A DNA stretch of 64,000 nt from JALYGJ01 sp963781705 (GCA_963781705.1 CAWAGP010000001.1:186001-250000), one strand, 5' to 3'. Numbered from the stretch's first letter, positions 1 to 9,634 are shown. Notes: generated by a model from the sequence alone, not told the origin. Numbers and translations are program-made.

Positions 1-50
1 CCCCGAGCGGAGCGCGCGGCTACCACATGATCAGCTTCACCGCGACCTGA
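1..50 (+). CDS. C-terminal tail of an upstream gene cut by the window edge
   Basis: From position 3 one frame stays open to a TGA at 48-50 and encodes a tail ending GYHMISFTAT. Nothing identifies the protein. It could be chance, since only 15 codons are visible. The following 51-326 stretch holds no convincing gene. Confidence 0.3.
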   Translation, partial: PSGARGYHMISFTAT

Positions 51-282
51 GAGGCGGGTGGACCGGCGCGAGACGGCGCGAAACGGCTGGCCGCTTCCGC
101 GCCTGCCAAGTGCACTCGGACGCATTTCGCTGCAAACGACGCTGATATCCGACCGTCGAGCGGATCTCGGCTGCATACGAGGCCGTTGAGGGTCGTTTCT
201 TGAGGTTTGTCGGCTGAATCCCGTGAAAGCTCCGACCACCAGTCGGAATCCGCGCCGGTGCCCGCTATTGCCCGCCATTTGC

Positions 283-298
283 CAGTGTCGCGACACTG
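283..298. promoter_or_regulatory. 16-bp perfect palindrome upstream of the first sigma gene
   Basis: CAGTGTCGCGACACTG reads identically on both strands. It lies 28 bases before the ATG at 327, where an operator would sit. No spacer interrupts the symmetry, so a dimeric repressor site is more likely than an RNA hairpin. The cognate regulator is unknown. Confidence 0.4.
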
Positions 299-326
299 CG
301 TATCAGGGGAAGCGATCGGAGGACGA

Positions 327-983
327 ATGGATGGCGCGCTGATCGAGCGGGCTCGGGCGGGCGACGCCGCGGCCCTCGATCAGATCGCGCGCGAAGCGAT
401 CGACTCGGTCTACCGCACGGCGGTCGGCATTCTGGGCAGCCCGGCCGAGGCGCGCGACGCGACACACGACGCGCTGATCTCCGCCCGCCGCTCGCTGCGG
501 TCACTGGGCGAGGTCGGCCGCTTCGACACCTGGCTGCAGCGCATCACCGTCTACGCTGCGAAATCGGTCGCGCGCAACCGCCGGGGAGTTCGTGAGATCG
601 CCGTCGCGCCGGCCGAACAGTCCGCCGGCTCCGGCCCCCCGAATGCGATCAGCGCGACCGACTTCGATCGGGCCTTCGAGCAGCTGACCATCGACCAGCG
701 CGCCCAGCTGCTCGATTACGACCTTGGCGGAGGATCGGCTGCTGAGTCGGGCCCGCAATCCGCCCGCAGGGCGTTCGACCAGCGGCTGCGCCAGCTCGTA
801 ACGACGAACAGGCTCGACGACGCCGAACTCGAGCGTCACCTCGCCCGACGCACCACGGCCACCATGACGCCCAACCAGCGTGAGGCGCTGCTCGTCGCGA
901 TCAGCGCCAACCGGGGTCGCGGCTGGCGTCGAACCGTCAGGCTGGCGGCGTCTGGCTCGCGCCCGTTGTGGCGGCAGTCGTGA
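327..983 (+). CDS. ECF-type sigma factor-like protein, sigma-4 damaged and running on into the next gene
   Basis: The ATG at 327 follows GGAGGA (318-323). Residues 1-95 resemble ECF sigma region 2, with an RARAGDAAALDQ start, a DATHDALISARRSL core and a WLQRITVYAAK segment, and match the paralogue at 2400. Region 4 starts normally (LTIDQRAQLL) but lacks the stretch that in the paralogue reads LAVRLGIPEGTVKSRL, the -35 recognition helix-turn-helix. The frame then runs without a stop into DDAELERHLARRTTATM, equivalent to the start of the membrane protein encoded separately in cassette 2. Probably non-functional as a classical sigma factor. An assembly deletion is the alternative. Confidence 0.6.
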   Translation: MDGALIERARAGDAAALDQIAREAIDSVYRTAVGILGSPAEARDATHDALISARRSLRSLGEVGRFDTWLQRITVYAAKSVARNRRGVREIAVAPAEQSAGSGPPNAISATDFDRAFEQLTIDQRAQLLDYDLGGGSAAESGPQSARRAFDQRLRQLVTTNRLDDAELERHLARRTTATMTPNQREALLVAISANRGRGWRRTVRLAASGSRPLWRQS

Positions 984-2300
984 TCGCCGTGGCGGTCGCG
1001 CCGACGCTGCTGGGTGGACAGCAACCGTCCGCGTCGCCGGCCAACCTCGCCACCGGGTCGGCCATACCCGCCGGCCAGGAAGTGGCGACAAATGCGCCCG
1101 GTCCGTCAACAAGCGCCGGGTCGATCGTGACCTCGAGCACGGCGGCTCAGCCGGACGTCTACTCGGCGCAGCAGTTGGCGGCCATGATCGGCGACGCTGC
1201 CTGGGTCGGCCACTACGTCATCGCCCGGGCGCAACTCGCCTACATGCGGGCTCCACCGGTGGGACCGAATTGCTCGCCGCCGTACCCGTGCTACGTCGCA
1301 GTACTGGCCGGCGTCTCCGGCAACAACCTGCGTCACCGTTGGCTGGCGCGACGCGCCGGTCGGCCAGGGCATCCAGATCGTCGACCACGGCGAGCGCTGG
1401 GTGCAGCAACTGACCGTTCCCGCGGAACCCGGCCAGTACGCCTTCAAGGTCGCGACCGATTCAGTTGAGTACCTGGGCCCGGCACGCCTCGCCGCCGGCA
1501 GTGCGTGGGCCGTCCCGGATGCGCTGTCGTACACGCCCCAGCTCCCGAGCGACGACGTGTACGCGGTGAGTGGCTGGCTGGTCGGCACGTCACCCGCTCC
1601 GTGCGCCGGTCCGGCCGTGCCGCCGGAGGCGAACACCGACTACTGGTGCGGCGGCTCATGGCTGACCCAGGACGCCGAATCCACCGTGACCGCCACCGGC
1701 TCGCCCATCCTGCGCCAGCTCGACGGCCTGCCCTGCAGTGGGAGGCGTATCCCGACTTCGCAGCGAATCCGGTCACCAACGGGCCGGGCGGAGCGGAACC
1801 CAGGCAGGCCACCTACCTTGTCCGCCCGGCCGGCTGCCCGACGTTCGTGATGGCGCGAGTGCCCGGTGTGGCGAATGGTCGGCCGGCTCGACCAGTACGT
1901 GGTGCCCTCCCCGGCCGACGCGTACCCCGCCCAATTGGGCGGCGAACCGGTGCTGACGCCCGATCAGGCTCGCTCGCAGGCGATGACCAGCGCTTCGGCG
2001 ACACCGTTCCTGGTCGGCGGTTGGGCGTCGTATGCAGTGCCCGAACTCTGCCCGCCTGATCCCGGCTTTCCCGACACGCCACTGCTCCAGAAGTGCGACG
2101 ACGGTTACCGGCTCTACGGCTCGGCGGCAACCAGCGCGGACGACCCCGGCGTACCGCTGGCAGCGTCGGACATCGTCATCCCGTTGGCGCGCCCCATCGT
2201 GCTGCGCGTCCACAGCCACGATCCTGGCGCCACCGGGTGCCCAGCCGATTACGACGCCGCGTGCAGCGCGGCCATCGTGGTCGACGCCGTCGCCTGGTGA
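827..2300 (+). pseudogene. Membrane-anchored extracytoplasmic repeat protein, cassette 1, multiply frameshifted
   Basis: Homologous over its length to the protein at 2910-5122. The cytosolic start (ELERHLARRTTATM) is in the frame of the preceding gene. After a shift near 905-935 comes a membrane helix (VWLAPVVAAVVIAVAVAP, about 950-1010), then an S/P/T linker. One Cys-containing repeat follows: DVYSAQQLAAMIGD near 1158, PPYPCY near 1285, GWRDAP, VEYLGPARL, YAVSGWLVG, YWCGG near 1647, LVRPAGC and WRMVGRLD. A terminal domain (PVLTPDQA, TPLLQKCDDGY, VHSHDPGA) closes it. Further shifts lie near 1320, 1730 and 1855. The stop is TGA at 2298-2300. With four breaks it is either dead or poorly assembled. 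Confidence 0.6.
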
Positions 2301-2399
2301 CGCTCCCCAAGGACGAGAATCGGGACCGCCATCGGGGCGAATGAACCAAACCGTTCCACCGCGCATCTTGATTCATGGGAAGCGGAGATCGGAGGGTGA

Positions 2400-2913
2400 A
2401 TGGACGGCGAGCTCGTCGAGCGTGCTCGGGCGGGTGATGCCGACGCCTTCGATCAGCTGGCCCGCGCGAGGATCGATGCGGTGTACCGGACGGCGATCGG
2501 CATCCTGGGCAACAGCGCCGACGCGCGCGACGCGACACAGGAAGCGCTCGTCTCCGCCTGGCGCTCGCTGCACTCGCTGCGCGACGTCGAGCACTTCGAC
2601 GCGTGGCTGCATCGGATAACCGTCAACGCCGCGAGGATGGTCGCCCGCCGCCGGCGCGTGCGCGAAATCCCGATGACCGCCGACCTCGAGCAGGCCGACC
2701 TCGACCCGGGTGCCGTCAGCTCCGGCCGACTTCGACGCCGCCTTCGACCGACTGTCCGTCGACCAGCGCGCCCTGCTCCTCGCCCACCACCTTGACGGAG
2801 AGTCGGTGGCCGACCTGGCCGTCCGACTCGGCATCCCCGAAGGCACGGTCAAGTCCCGGCTGCACACCGCCCGCCAGGCATTGGATAGAGCGCTGCCCGA
2901 GGGCGAGCGATGA
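2400..2913 (+). CDS. ECF sigma factor, cassette 2 (apparent frameshift near 2708)
   Basis: The ATG at 2400 follows GGAGGG (2391-2396), the same start context as the gene at 327. Region 2 is intact (MDGELVERARAGDADAFDQL, then DATQEALVSAWRSL and WLHRITVNAAR). Around 2708 the frame changes; the continuation ADFDAAFDRLSVDQRALLL, LGIPEGTVKSRLHTARQ is a complete sigma region 4 ending at 2913. Restored length is about 170 residues, normal for an ECF sigma. Its TGA overlaps the ATG of the membrane protein (ATGA, 2910-2913), the usual arrangement for a sigma/anti-sigma pair. One indel in a G/C run explains the break. Confidence 0.8.
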
Positions 2914-5122
2914 GCCCGATCTCCGACCAGGAGCTCCAGCGCCACCTCACCCGCCGGACGACGAAGACCATGCCTGCCGCCGATCGCGAGGATGTCCTCG
3001 CCGCCGTCGCCGGCGCGCGTGCTCGGCCGCGCTTCTCGTTCCGCATACGCCCGAGCCTCCTGCTGGCACCGATCGCCGCGCTCGTGCTGGTCGTCCTCGT
3101 CGCCGTGCCGCTGCTCTGGACGCTTGCCCCCGGGCCCGGCCCGTCGCCATCGCCGTCTGCGATCACGATCTACTCCGCGCAGGAGCTCGTCGAGCCTCGC
3201 CCGCGAACCCGGCTTCAGCGGCACCGTCATCGCCCGCGTCACTCTGGATCCACCGTTCCCCCTCCCGAGCGAGCCGGAGCCTTGCCCGGCACCAGAGGTA
3301 TGTGACTCGCAGCAGTCGATCGGACAATACTCAACGGAAATCTGGACCGGTTGGCGGGATGCGCCGGAAGGCGAAGGAACACAGCTGCCCGTCGGGGCAG
3401 TGGGTTACCCGTGTCCTCGCCGCCCTCCTTCCGGCAGGCGCGCTCGGCGCATACCGCGTGAGTGGTGGTCGCGTCGAGTACCTAGGCCCGGCATACCTGT
3501 CGCCGAGCGGCTCATCGATGACGGTCGAGGCGGCAAAGTCATCAGCGCCCTCGGATCCGGTAGACGACGTGTACGTCGTCTCCGGCTGGCTTGGCGAGGC
3601 GGTGCCCAGCGGATGCCCCCCTCCCGCCGTCGGGTCTTGCGACGGTTCGTTCCTGACAAGGGACAGGGAGTTCCCGCTCACAACGGAGGGCAACAACACC
3701 ACCGCCAACTATCCAGTCGGTCCCGCGTTGCGTCTTCAGTCCGGCGCGTACAGTGACTTCGCCGCCTCGACCGGCAGCGACGAGCACGGCGCCATCCCAA
3801 GCTACGGCACCTATCTCGTTCGGCCCGCCGGCTGTTCCACTCGCGTCACCGGCAGCGACGCCTGTCGCTGGACAATGGTCGGCCGGCTCGACGAGGCCCC
3901 GGCCAGCCCGACGCCATCGCCATCGCCCTTGCCGACGGCATCCGTCTCGCCATTGGATGTGCTGACGCAGGACCAGTTGATCGCGATGGCGACCGACCCG
4001 GCAGCGGCTGGTCGGCTCGTTGTCGCGGAGGCGCAGCTGGCGCCGGTGCCCGTCCCGAGCGCGAGCCAGCCGTGCGATCCACCCGACCCGTGCTATGCCG
4101 GGCAGATCGGAGTGAACCCGGGCGTCGTCGTCTACTCGGGCTGGCGCGATTCGACCACCGTCGGTGCCGGCACCTACTACCGGCCGGAGCAGCGGTGGCT
4201 TGTCCGTCTCGAGCCACCACCAGTTTCCGAGCCACAGCTGATGGCGTTCCGGATCGGACGGGGCACGGTCGAGTATCTCGGCGACGCGCAGGAGGTCGAT
4301 GGCTCGTTCGTCTGGTCGGTCGACGATCTCGCGGCGCAGGACAGTCCGCTGCCGGACGAGGTCTACGCAGTCGACGGTTGGCTCGTGCAGTCGATCATCG
4401 CCGAGTGCCCAGCACCGAACGGCTACTCGTCGACCAGCGATATGAATTACTGGTGCGGCGGTACGTTCCTTACGCAGCAAGAGACCCAACCGCCGCAGAC
4501 GCATGGCGTGTTCGATCTCGGGGGCATCCACGTGCAATGGGGCGCTTACCGGGAGTTCGCACCCGACCCAACCTCCAACAGCGGCCAAGGAACCTCACCC
4601 AGACACGGCATCTACCTGGTCCGCGTGGTTGGCGAGCGGAACACGAACAGCGGCCAGTCGCAGGTATGGCGCCTCGTCGGCCGGCTCGATCCGCCGATGG
4701 CTGCGCCAGCCCCGAACCCGACGCCGTCGCCCACACCCTCCGAGCCCTCGGAGATCGCCGGCCAGCCGGTTCTCTCTACCGACGAGGCACAGCAGCAGAT
4801 CCACGCCGGCTACGCTGGCGGCCTGCTGATTGCCGGCCAGGTCGCCTTCACACAGGCCGATTGCTTCCCGCCGGCCGACTTCCCGAATACGCCACTGCTC
4901 GCAGCCTGCGGCGACGGCTACCACCTACTCGGCATCAATGGCAGCCAGACCACGATTCGGCTGGCGATCATCAACTTCTCGGGTGAGCTGCCCACCGGAG
5001 CATCTGTCGTCGTGAGCGTGCATACACACGATCCCCTGGCTGCTCAATGCCCGGAGAAGTACACCGAGGCCTGCCAGCAGGCGGTAGTGCTGGACGATGT
5101 GGCGTGGTCGCAATCGACTTGA
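2910..5122 (+). CDS. Single-pass membrane protein with extracytoplasmic Cys repeats, putative anti-sigma/sensor (two apparent frameshifts)
   Basis: Family not recognised. The ATG at 2910 overlaps the sigma stop. A short cytosolic part (QELQRHLTRRTTKTM) precedes a membrane helix (SLLLAPIAALVLVVLVAVPL, about 3052-3110) and a Pro/Ser linker. Outside lie two repeats of about 240 residues (about 3165-3890 and 3955-4690) sharing an SAQELV/TQDQLI start, a PC-x5-C pair, GWRD, VEYLG, DEVYAVDGWL, a second Cys pair, a GAYxxFA segment, YLVR and MVGRLD. A shorter terminal domain (4765-5115) has TPLLAACGDGY and VHTHDP. Shifts near 3195 and 3400 are needed to join the frames. The paired cysteines suggest disulfides outside the membrane. 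A sigma-regulating role is inferred only from gene order and topology. Confidence 0.65.
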
Positions 5123-5144
5123 CCTGCGGCGGCGCCGCGAGGGG

Positions 5145-5912
5145 CTACAGCCGGCCGGCGCTGATGATGCGCTGCAGGAAGCGCTGAGTCCGCTCCTCCT
5201 TCGGCGCCGACAGGATCTCCGCCGGCGGCCCCTCCTCCAGGATCACGCCCTCATCGAGGAAGCAGATGCGGTCGGCCACGTCGCGGGCGAAGCCCATCTC
5301 GTGCGTGGCCAGGATCATGGTCATACCCTCGCGCGCCAGGTCGCGGATGACGTCGAGCACCTCCGCCACAAGTTCCGGATCGAGCGCGGAGGTGATCTCG
5401 TCGAGCAGCAACACGTCGGGCTTCATCGCCAGAGCGCGGACGATGGCCGCCCGCTGTTGCTGGCCGCCGGATAGCCGGTCGGGGAATTCGTCGCGCTTGT
5501 CGGCCAGGCCGAAGCGCTCCAGCAATTCCATCGCCGAAGCGTCGGCATCCGCGCGCGAGAGGTGGAGCACCTTGCGCGGCGCGAGCGTGATGTTGCCGAT
5601 CACGCTCATGTGCGGGAACAGGTTGAACGATTGGAAGACGATGCCGACTCGTCGGCGCACGCGGTCGACGCTGAAGCCCGGCGCGGTTATCTCCTGGCCC
5701 TCGATCCAGATCCGCCCGGCGTTGATCTCCTCCAGCAGATTGATGCAGCGCAGCAGCGTCGACTTGCCCGATCCCGAAGCCCCGATCAGGCAGACCACCT
5801 CATGCTCCCCGAGAGCCAGGTCGATTCCGCGCAGGACCTCAAGCCGGCCGAACGACTTGTGCAGGCCTTCGACGCGCAGCGCCTGCGCTCCGGTACCGGC
5901 GTTGCCGGTCAC
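5145..5912 (-). CDS. Polar amino-acid ABC transporter, ATP-binding protein
   Basis: A 255-residue ABC ATPase of the GlnQ/HisP type. It shows Walker A GASGSGKST (44-52), a Q-loop in VFQSFNLFP (92-100), the signature LSGGQQQR (147-154), Walker B LLLDE (168-172) and an H-loop His at about 204 in ATHEMGF. The GTG start at 5912 overlaps the stop of the permease gene (GTGA, 5909-5912), so the two are translationally coupled. It energises uptake through the permease and binding lipoprotein encoded upstream. Substrate is not determined by the ATPase. Its stop is 22 bases from the convergent gene ending at 5122, with no obvious terminator hairpin between them. Confidence 0.93.
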   Translation of the reverse strand: MTGNAGTGAQALRVEGLHKSFGRLEVLRGIDLALGEHEVVCLIGASGSGKSTLLRCINLLEEINAGRIWIEGQEITAPGFSVDRVRRRVGIVFQSFNLFPHMSVIGNITLAPRKVLHLSRADADASAMELLERFGLADKRDEFPDRLSGGQQQRAAIVRALAMKPDVLLLDEITSALDPELVAEVLDVIRDLAREGMTMILATHEMGFARDVADRICFLDEGVILEEGPPAEILSAPKEERTQRFLQRIISAGRL

Positions 5913-6763
5913 CTGACGCCCCCAGCCGCGCGCCGCCGAGCCTCACGCGCCACCAGGTAATCGACCAGCCGCGCGAGTGGAATGGTCACGACCAGGAACA
6001 CGAGCGCCGTGATCATGTACGGCGTGAAGTTGAAGTTGGCGGCTTCGTAGATCTGCGACGAGCGGAAGATCTCGACCACGCCGATGAACGACACCAGCAC
6101 GGTGTCCTTCTGGAGGCCGATGAAGTCGTTCAGCATCGGCGGGATGACCCGCCGCACCGCCTGGGGCACGACGACGTAGCGCAGCGACTGGAAACGAGTC
6201 AGGCCGAGCGAGCGCGCCGCCGCGTCCTGCGAGGGATGCACGGACTCGATGCCGGCGCGGTACACCTCCGACACGTACGCCGAGTAGAGCAGCGTCAGCG
6301 CAACGACCGCCCAGACGAATGGGTCGTTGGGGACGCCGGGCAGGCGCAGGCCGGGGACGCCAAAGCCGAGCACGAAGATCACCAGCACGCCCGGCAGGGC
6401 GCGGAACAGGTCGACGTACGCCGTCGCCAGCAACCGGACGGGGAAGAAGACCGGCCCCGGCAGGGAACGCAGGACGGCCAATAGCAGGCCGAGCACGAGG
6501 ATGAGGGCCTCGGCGATCAGGAACAGCTGAATGTTGGTCCAGAACGCGAAGACCACGTGCGGAAATGCCTGGGCAAAGGCCTCGGGATCCAGGAACTGCG
6601 ACTGAACCTGCGGCCAACCCGGTGCGTTGACGACGATGAAGCCGAGCACGCCGAAGACGACCACGGTGGACACCGCGGCGATGAGGATCGCCTGGGTGCC
6701 ACGGCCACCGACACCGAGGCGCGATACGCCCCGGCTGGGCAGCTGGGGAATGTCGCCCGACAT
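5909..6763 (-). CDS. Polar amino-acid ABC transporter, permease
   Basis: Inner-membrane permease of the HisM/GlnP family, about 284 residues, with the amphipathic EAA-type loop for ATPase contact near DAAARSLGLTRFQSLRYVVV. Hydrophobic stretches include ILIAAVSTVVVFGVLGFIVV near the N-terminus, then LFLIAEALILVLGLLLAV and WAVVALTLLYSAYVSE. The ATG at 6763 (MSGDIPQLP) is preferred because an upstream start would extend into the end of the binding-protein gene (stop at 6778). Overlaps the ATPase gene by four bases. Confidence 0.9.
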   Translation of the reverse strand: MSGDIPQLPSRGVSRLGVGGRGTQAILIAAVSTVVVFGVLGFIVVNAPGWPQVQSQFLDPEAFAQAFPHVVFAFWTNIQLFLIAEALILVLGLLLAVLRSLPGPVFFPVRLLATAYVDLFRALPGVLVIFVLGFGVPGLRLPGVPNDPFVWAVVALTLLYSAYVSEVYRAGIESVHPSQDAAARSLGLTRFQSLRYVVVPQAVRRVIPPMLNDFIGLQKDTVLVSFIGVVEIFRSSQIYEAANFNFTPYMITALVFLVVTIPLARLVDYLVAREARRRAAGGVR

Positions 6764-6777
6764 CCCCGGGCCGGAGA

Positions 6778-7840
6778 TCAGGGCTGGATTACCGGCGCGT
6801 TGGCCTTGTCGGACAGCCACTCCTGGGTGATCTGGGCCAGCGTCCCGTCAAAGTGCATCGCCGAGAGGGTCTGGTTGATGCAGCTCGTGAGCGGGCTGCC
6901 CTGCTGCAGGACCAGGCTGAAGTACTCCTGCCCGTCGCCGGCGGCCGGGAACTGGCCGACGATGACGCCGTTGTCCATCTGCGCGGCGGTGATGTAGAAG
7001 GCCGTCGGCAGGTCGACCACGATGCCGTCGATCTGATCGGCGTTGAGGGCCGAGATGGCGGCGTCATTGGTGTCGTAGACGCTCGGTGCGCTCGTCGGCT
7101 GGATGACGTCCGTGATGTACGTGTAGCTCGTCGTCCCGACCTGGGCGCCCAGCCGATAGCCCTGCAGTTCGGCCATGGTCGTCGCGCTGGTGATCGGCGT
7201 GCCCGCGTTGGCCACGAGAGCCTGGTTGACGACGTAGTAACCGTTGCTCATGTCGACCTTCGTCGCACGCTTGGCGGTGTACGAGATCTGGTTGATGTCG
7301 AAGTCGAACTGCTTGTCGCCGGGTGCGTACGAGCTGCTGAAGGGCACGTACATCCAGGCAACCTGGTCGGCGGTGAAGCCCAGCTCGGTCGCCACCTGGT
7401 ACGCCACCGCGCTCTCGAAGCCGCGCCCGTTGGTGGGATCGCCCAGCGACCACGGCTGGCTGCCGTTGATCGGCGTGCTGGCGGTCTCGCTGTCAGTCGG
7501 CGGATCGAAGTAGGGCGGGTAGGCGGGATCGTCCGTGCCGATGGTCAGCTGACCGGCCGTCTTGACCGGCAGGCCGGCAATGGGTCCGCAGATGCCACCA
7601 ACCGGTGTCGGCTCGACCGTCGGCGTCGCCGTCGGCCCAACGGTGGGCACTTCGGTGGGCGTGGCCTCGGCTGTCATCGATGGCGCCGGAGTAGGTGTCG
7701 GCGCGACTGTCGCGTGCCGGCGTCGGCGCGACGGTCGGTGAAACCGAAGCGAGCGGGGACTCGGTCGCGGCAGGCGTGCTCGAACACGCGGCCAACACCA
7801 GGCTCACGACCAACAGCGAAAACGCCCTGTGGACCTTCAT
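6778..7840 (-). CDS. Amino-acid ABC transporter substrate-binding lipoprotein (apparent frameshift near 7710)
   Basis: Extracytoplasmic solute-binding protein, family 3. The ATG at 7840 follows GGGAGGAG and opens a lipoprotein signal peptide (FSLLVVSLVLAAC). A Thr/Pro-rich linker then changes frame near 7710 (SPTVAPTPA joins TVAPTPTPAPS) before the binding domain: GQLTIGTDDPAYPPYFD, GRGFESAVAYQVATELGF, YTAKRATKVDMS, LGAQVGTTSYTYI and WLSDKANAPVIQP. These match the conserved blocks of periplasmic polar amino-acid binding proteins. It precedes the permease by 14 bases. The restored length of about 350 residues is slightly long because of the linker. The break lies in repetitive linker DNA, where consensus errors are likely. 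Confidence 0.85.
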
Positions 7841-7925
7841 GCCCGCTCCTCCCTGGCCGATCGGCACGGCCAACTTGAGCGGCGAGAATAGCAACTCTGC
7901 GGAGATTCGAGCCGGCAGGCGGAGG

Positions 7926-8291
7926 TCAGGCGCGGACCGGCGACTCCGAACCGTGAAACACGGCGGCGAGGATGGTCAGCACGCCGCCGATCGCGAATCC
8001 GACCAGCGCCCACGGCATCGAGCCGGCGCCCGCCGGCAACGGCGCGGTGATGATCTCGCCCACGCCGACGCCGATCAGGATCAGTCCCCAGAAGGCGACG
8101 ATCCACAGAGGTAGGCGGGGAATGAGCGCCCAAGCCAGCAGCAGGCCGAGCTGCAGCGCCGCGCCGATCCACAGCGCGACAACGTCTATCGAACGGGGGA
8201 CCGCTTCGCCCATCGCCAGGGCGGCGAACACGGCCAGCAGTGCCAGCGTCAGCGCCGCCAGCGTGAGTCCGAAGCGACCGCGGATGCGCAT
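7926..8291 (-). CDS. Small four-helix membrane protein of unknown function
   Basis: A 121-residue hydrophobic protein with about four membrane helices, including GLTLAALTLALLAVFAALAM, VVALWIGAALQLGLLLAWAL, LWIVAFWGLILIGVGVGEI and ALVGFAIGGVLTILAAVF. Its ATG (8289-8291) directly abuts the paaD stop (8292-8294), so it is probably translated from the paa message. No family recognised. The position between paaD and the amino-acid transporter suggests a role in uptake or membrane adaptation during aromatic catabolism, which is only inference. Confidence 0.75.
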   Translation of the reverse strand: MRIRGRFGLTLAALTLALLAVFAALAMGEAVPRSIDVVALWIGAALQLGLLLAWALIPRLPLWIVAFWGLILIGVGVGEIITAPLPAGAGSMPWALVGFAIGGVLTILAAVFHGSESPVRA

Positions 8292-8804
8292 CTAGACCTC
8301 CTTGAACTGCTCGAACGGCTGCCGGCAAGCCGTGCAGTGGTAGATCGCGCGACACAGCGTCGGCCCGAAGGCATTTTCGAGCGTCGTGTTGCGCGATCCG
8401 CAGTATGGACATTCAGCCACCGGCAGGAGCGGCAGTGACGTCAGGTCGTTGCCGCCCGGCGCCGTCAGTGGCGGTGGCGCGAAACCGCCCTGGCGCAGCG
8501 CGCGGCGACCGTCGTCGGAGATGCGCGCGCTGGTCCACGGCTCGGCGAAGGAGATCTCGACGCGAACGTCGTCGGCAAACTTCGCCAACCGCTCTGCGAC
8601 CGCCGTGCGCATCAACTCGATCGCCGGGCAGCCAACGAACGTGGGCAACAGCTCCACGCGCACGCTCCCCTGCCCCGTCTCGACGCTGCGCACGACGCCC
8701 AGGTCGACCACCGAGATCGTCGGAATCTCAGGGTCGTGCACGTCGTGCAGCGCCGCCCAGACGGCCGACTCGAGCGGCCGCGCCGGCAGCCGCGGTGCTA
8801 CCAC
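8292..8804 (-). CDS. paaD: Phenylacetyl-CoA epoxidase accessory protein PaaD
   Basis: A DUF59/MIP18-type domain (residues 10-90, with DPEIPTISVVDLGVV and LPTFVGCPAIELM including Cys59) followed by a C-terminal zinc ribbon with Cys132, Cys135, Cys157 and Cys160 (CPYCGS, CTAC). This two-part layout is characteristic of PaaD, which is thought to assist Fe-S or metal assembly for the PaaABCE epoxidase. The GTG at 8804 is chosen because GGAGGAGGG lies six bases upstream; it overlaps the end of paaC by seven bases. Length 170 residues, normal for PaaD. Confidence 0.93.
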   Translation of the reverse strand: MVAPRLPARPLESAVWAALHDVHDPEIPTISVVDLGVVRSVETGQGSVRVELLPTFVGCPAIELMRTAVAERLAKFADDVRVEISFAEPWTSARISDDGRRALRQGGFAPPPLTAPGGNDLTSLPLLPVAECPYCGSRNTTLENAFGPTLCRAIYHCTACRQPFEQFKEV

Positions 8805-9634
8805 TCGACGCCCTCCTCCAGCCGCGCGACAGAGGTGAACTCCGTCCACAGCCAGCGGAACGAGTCGGCCGGCGGCGAGTGATCACGACCGTCCGCCGGG
8901 GGCGGCGTATCAGCCAGGGTGGGCAGGCCGAGTGGTTCCAGGACGGCATTCGCCTGCGCCCGCCAGCCGTCGGCCAGCGCGGCCATGGGCGCCGCGAGGA
9001 TCGCCGCCTCGACCAGCAGCTGCTCGCCGTCGAGTGGCGTGAACACCGTCTGGGCCTCCGGCGCAAGGAGCGTGAGCGCGGACTCGAGTCGGTCGCGCGG
9101 CTCGCCGGCTGCGCCGGCGAGCCGCCGCAGCCATCCGTCGAGATGCATCAGGTGATAGCGCTCCTCGCGCCGCACTTTGGCCACGACCTCGGCGAGCGGC
9201 TTGAAGGCTGCGGTCGCGAGCGCGGCCAGGCGCGCCGAATCGGCCGTGTCGTACAGCCAGCGGCGGGCGATCGAGAATGCCCAGTCTGTGCGCGGATGGT
9301 CGAGCAGGCGAGCGTGGCGGAACTGCTCGGGCTCGCGCTGGAAGGCCAGCCGGTCGGCCAATTCGCCGGTCAGCTGGGCGAGCATCTCGTACCAGATGCG
9401 GGCGTGGCCGATCTCGTCCTGGGCCAGCGAACTGAAGGCGACATCCTCCTCGAGCATCGGCGCGATGCCGGTCCACTCGGAGTCCCAGAAACCGACCACG
9501 AACTCGTCGTCGGCCATGGTCAGCAGTAAGCCAGTCAGCGCGTCACGCGTGTTCGGATCGAGCGTCCGGCGGTCGAAGGTGGGTACGTCGGGCTGGATCA
9601 ACTGGCGCGTCGGCAGCCGAGCCTCGGCGTTCAC
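8798..9634 (-). CDS. paaC: Ring-1,2-phenylacetyl-CoA epoxidase structural subunit PaaC
   Basis: A 278-residue ferritin-like protein, partner of catalytic PaaA in the epoxidase core. It carries LAQDEIGHARIWYEML (ExxH at 74-77), DWAFSIARRWLYDTADSARL, a RREERYHLMHLDGWLRRL segment and a Leu-rich C-terminal helix. The GTG start (9632-9634) lies in a GTGA overlap with the probable true end of paaB. The frame is intact throughout, in contrast with paaB beside it. The order paaB-paaC-paaD on one strand matches known paa operons. Confidence 0.95.
   Translation of the reverse strand: MNAEARLPTRQLIQPDVPTFDRRTLDPNTRDALTGLLLTMADDEFVVGFWDSEWTGIAPMLEEDVAFSSLAQDEIGHARIWYEMLAQLTGELADRLAFQREPEQFRHARLLDHPRTDWAFSIARRWLYDTADSARLAALATAAFKPLAEVVAKVRREERYHLMHLDGWLRRLAGAAGEPRDRLESALTLLAPEAQTVFTPLDGEQLLVEAAILAAPMAALADGWRAQANAVLEPLGLPTLADTPPPADGRDHSPPADSFRWLWTEFTSVARLEEGVEW

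Noticed and set aside
2603..5122. One long open frame of 839 codons starting inside the sigma gene
   Set aside because: Its first 270 codons are out of frame with the sigma and with the membrane-helix region. Only the part after about 3400 is the real repeat protein.
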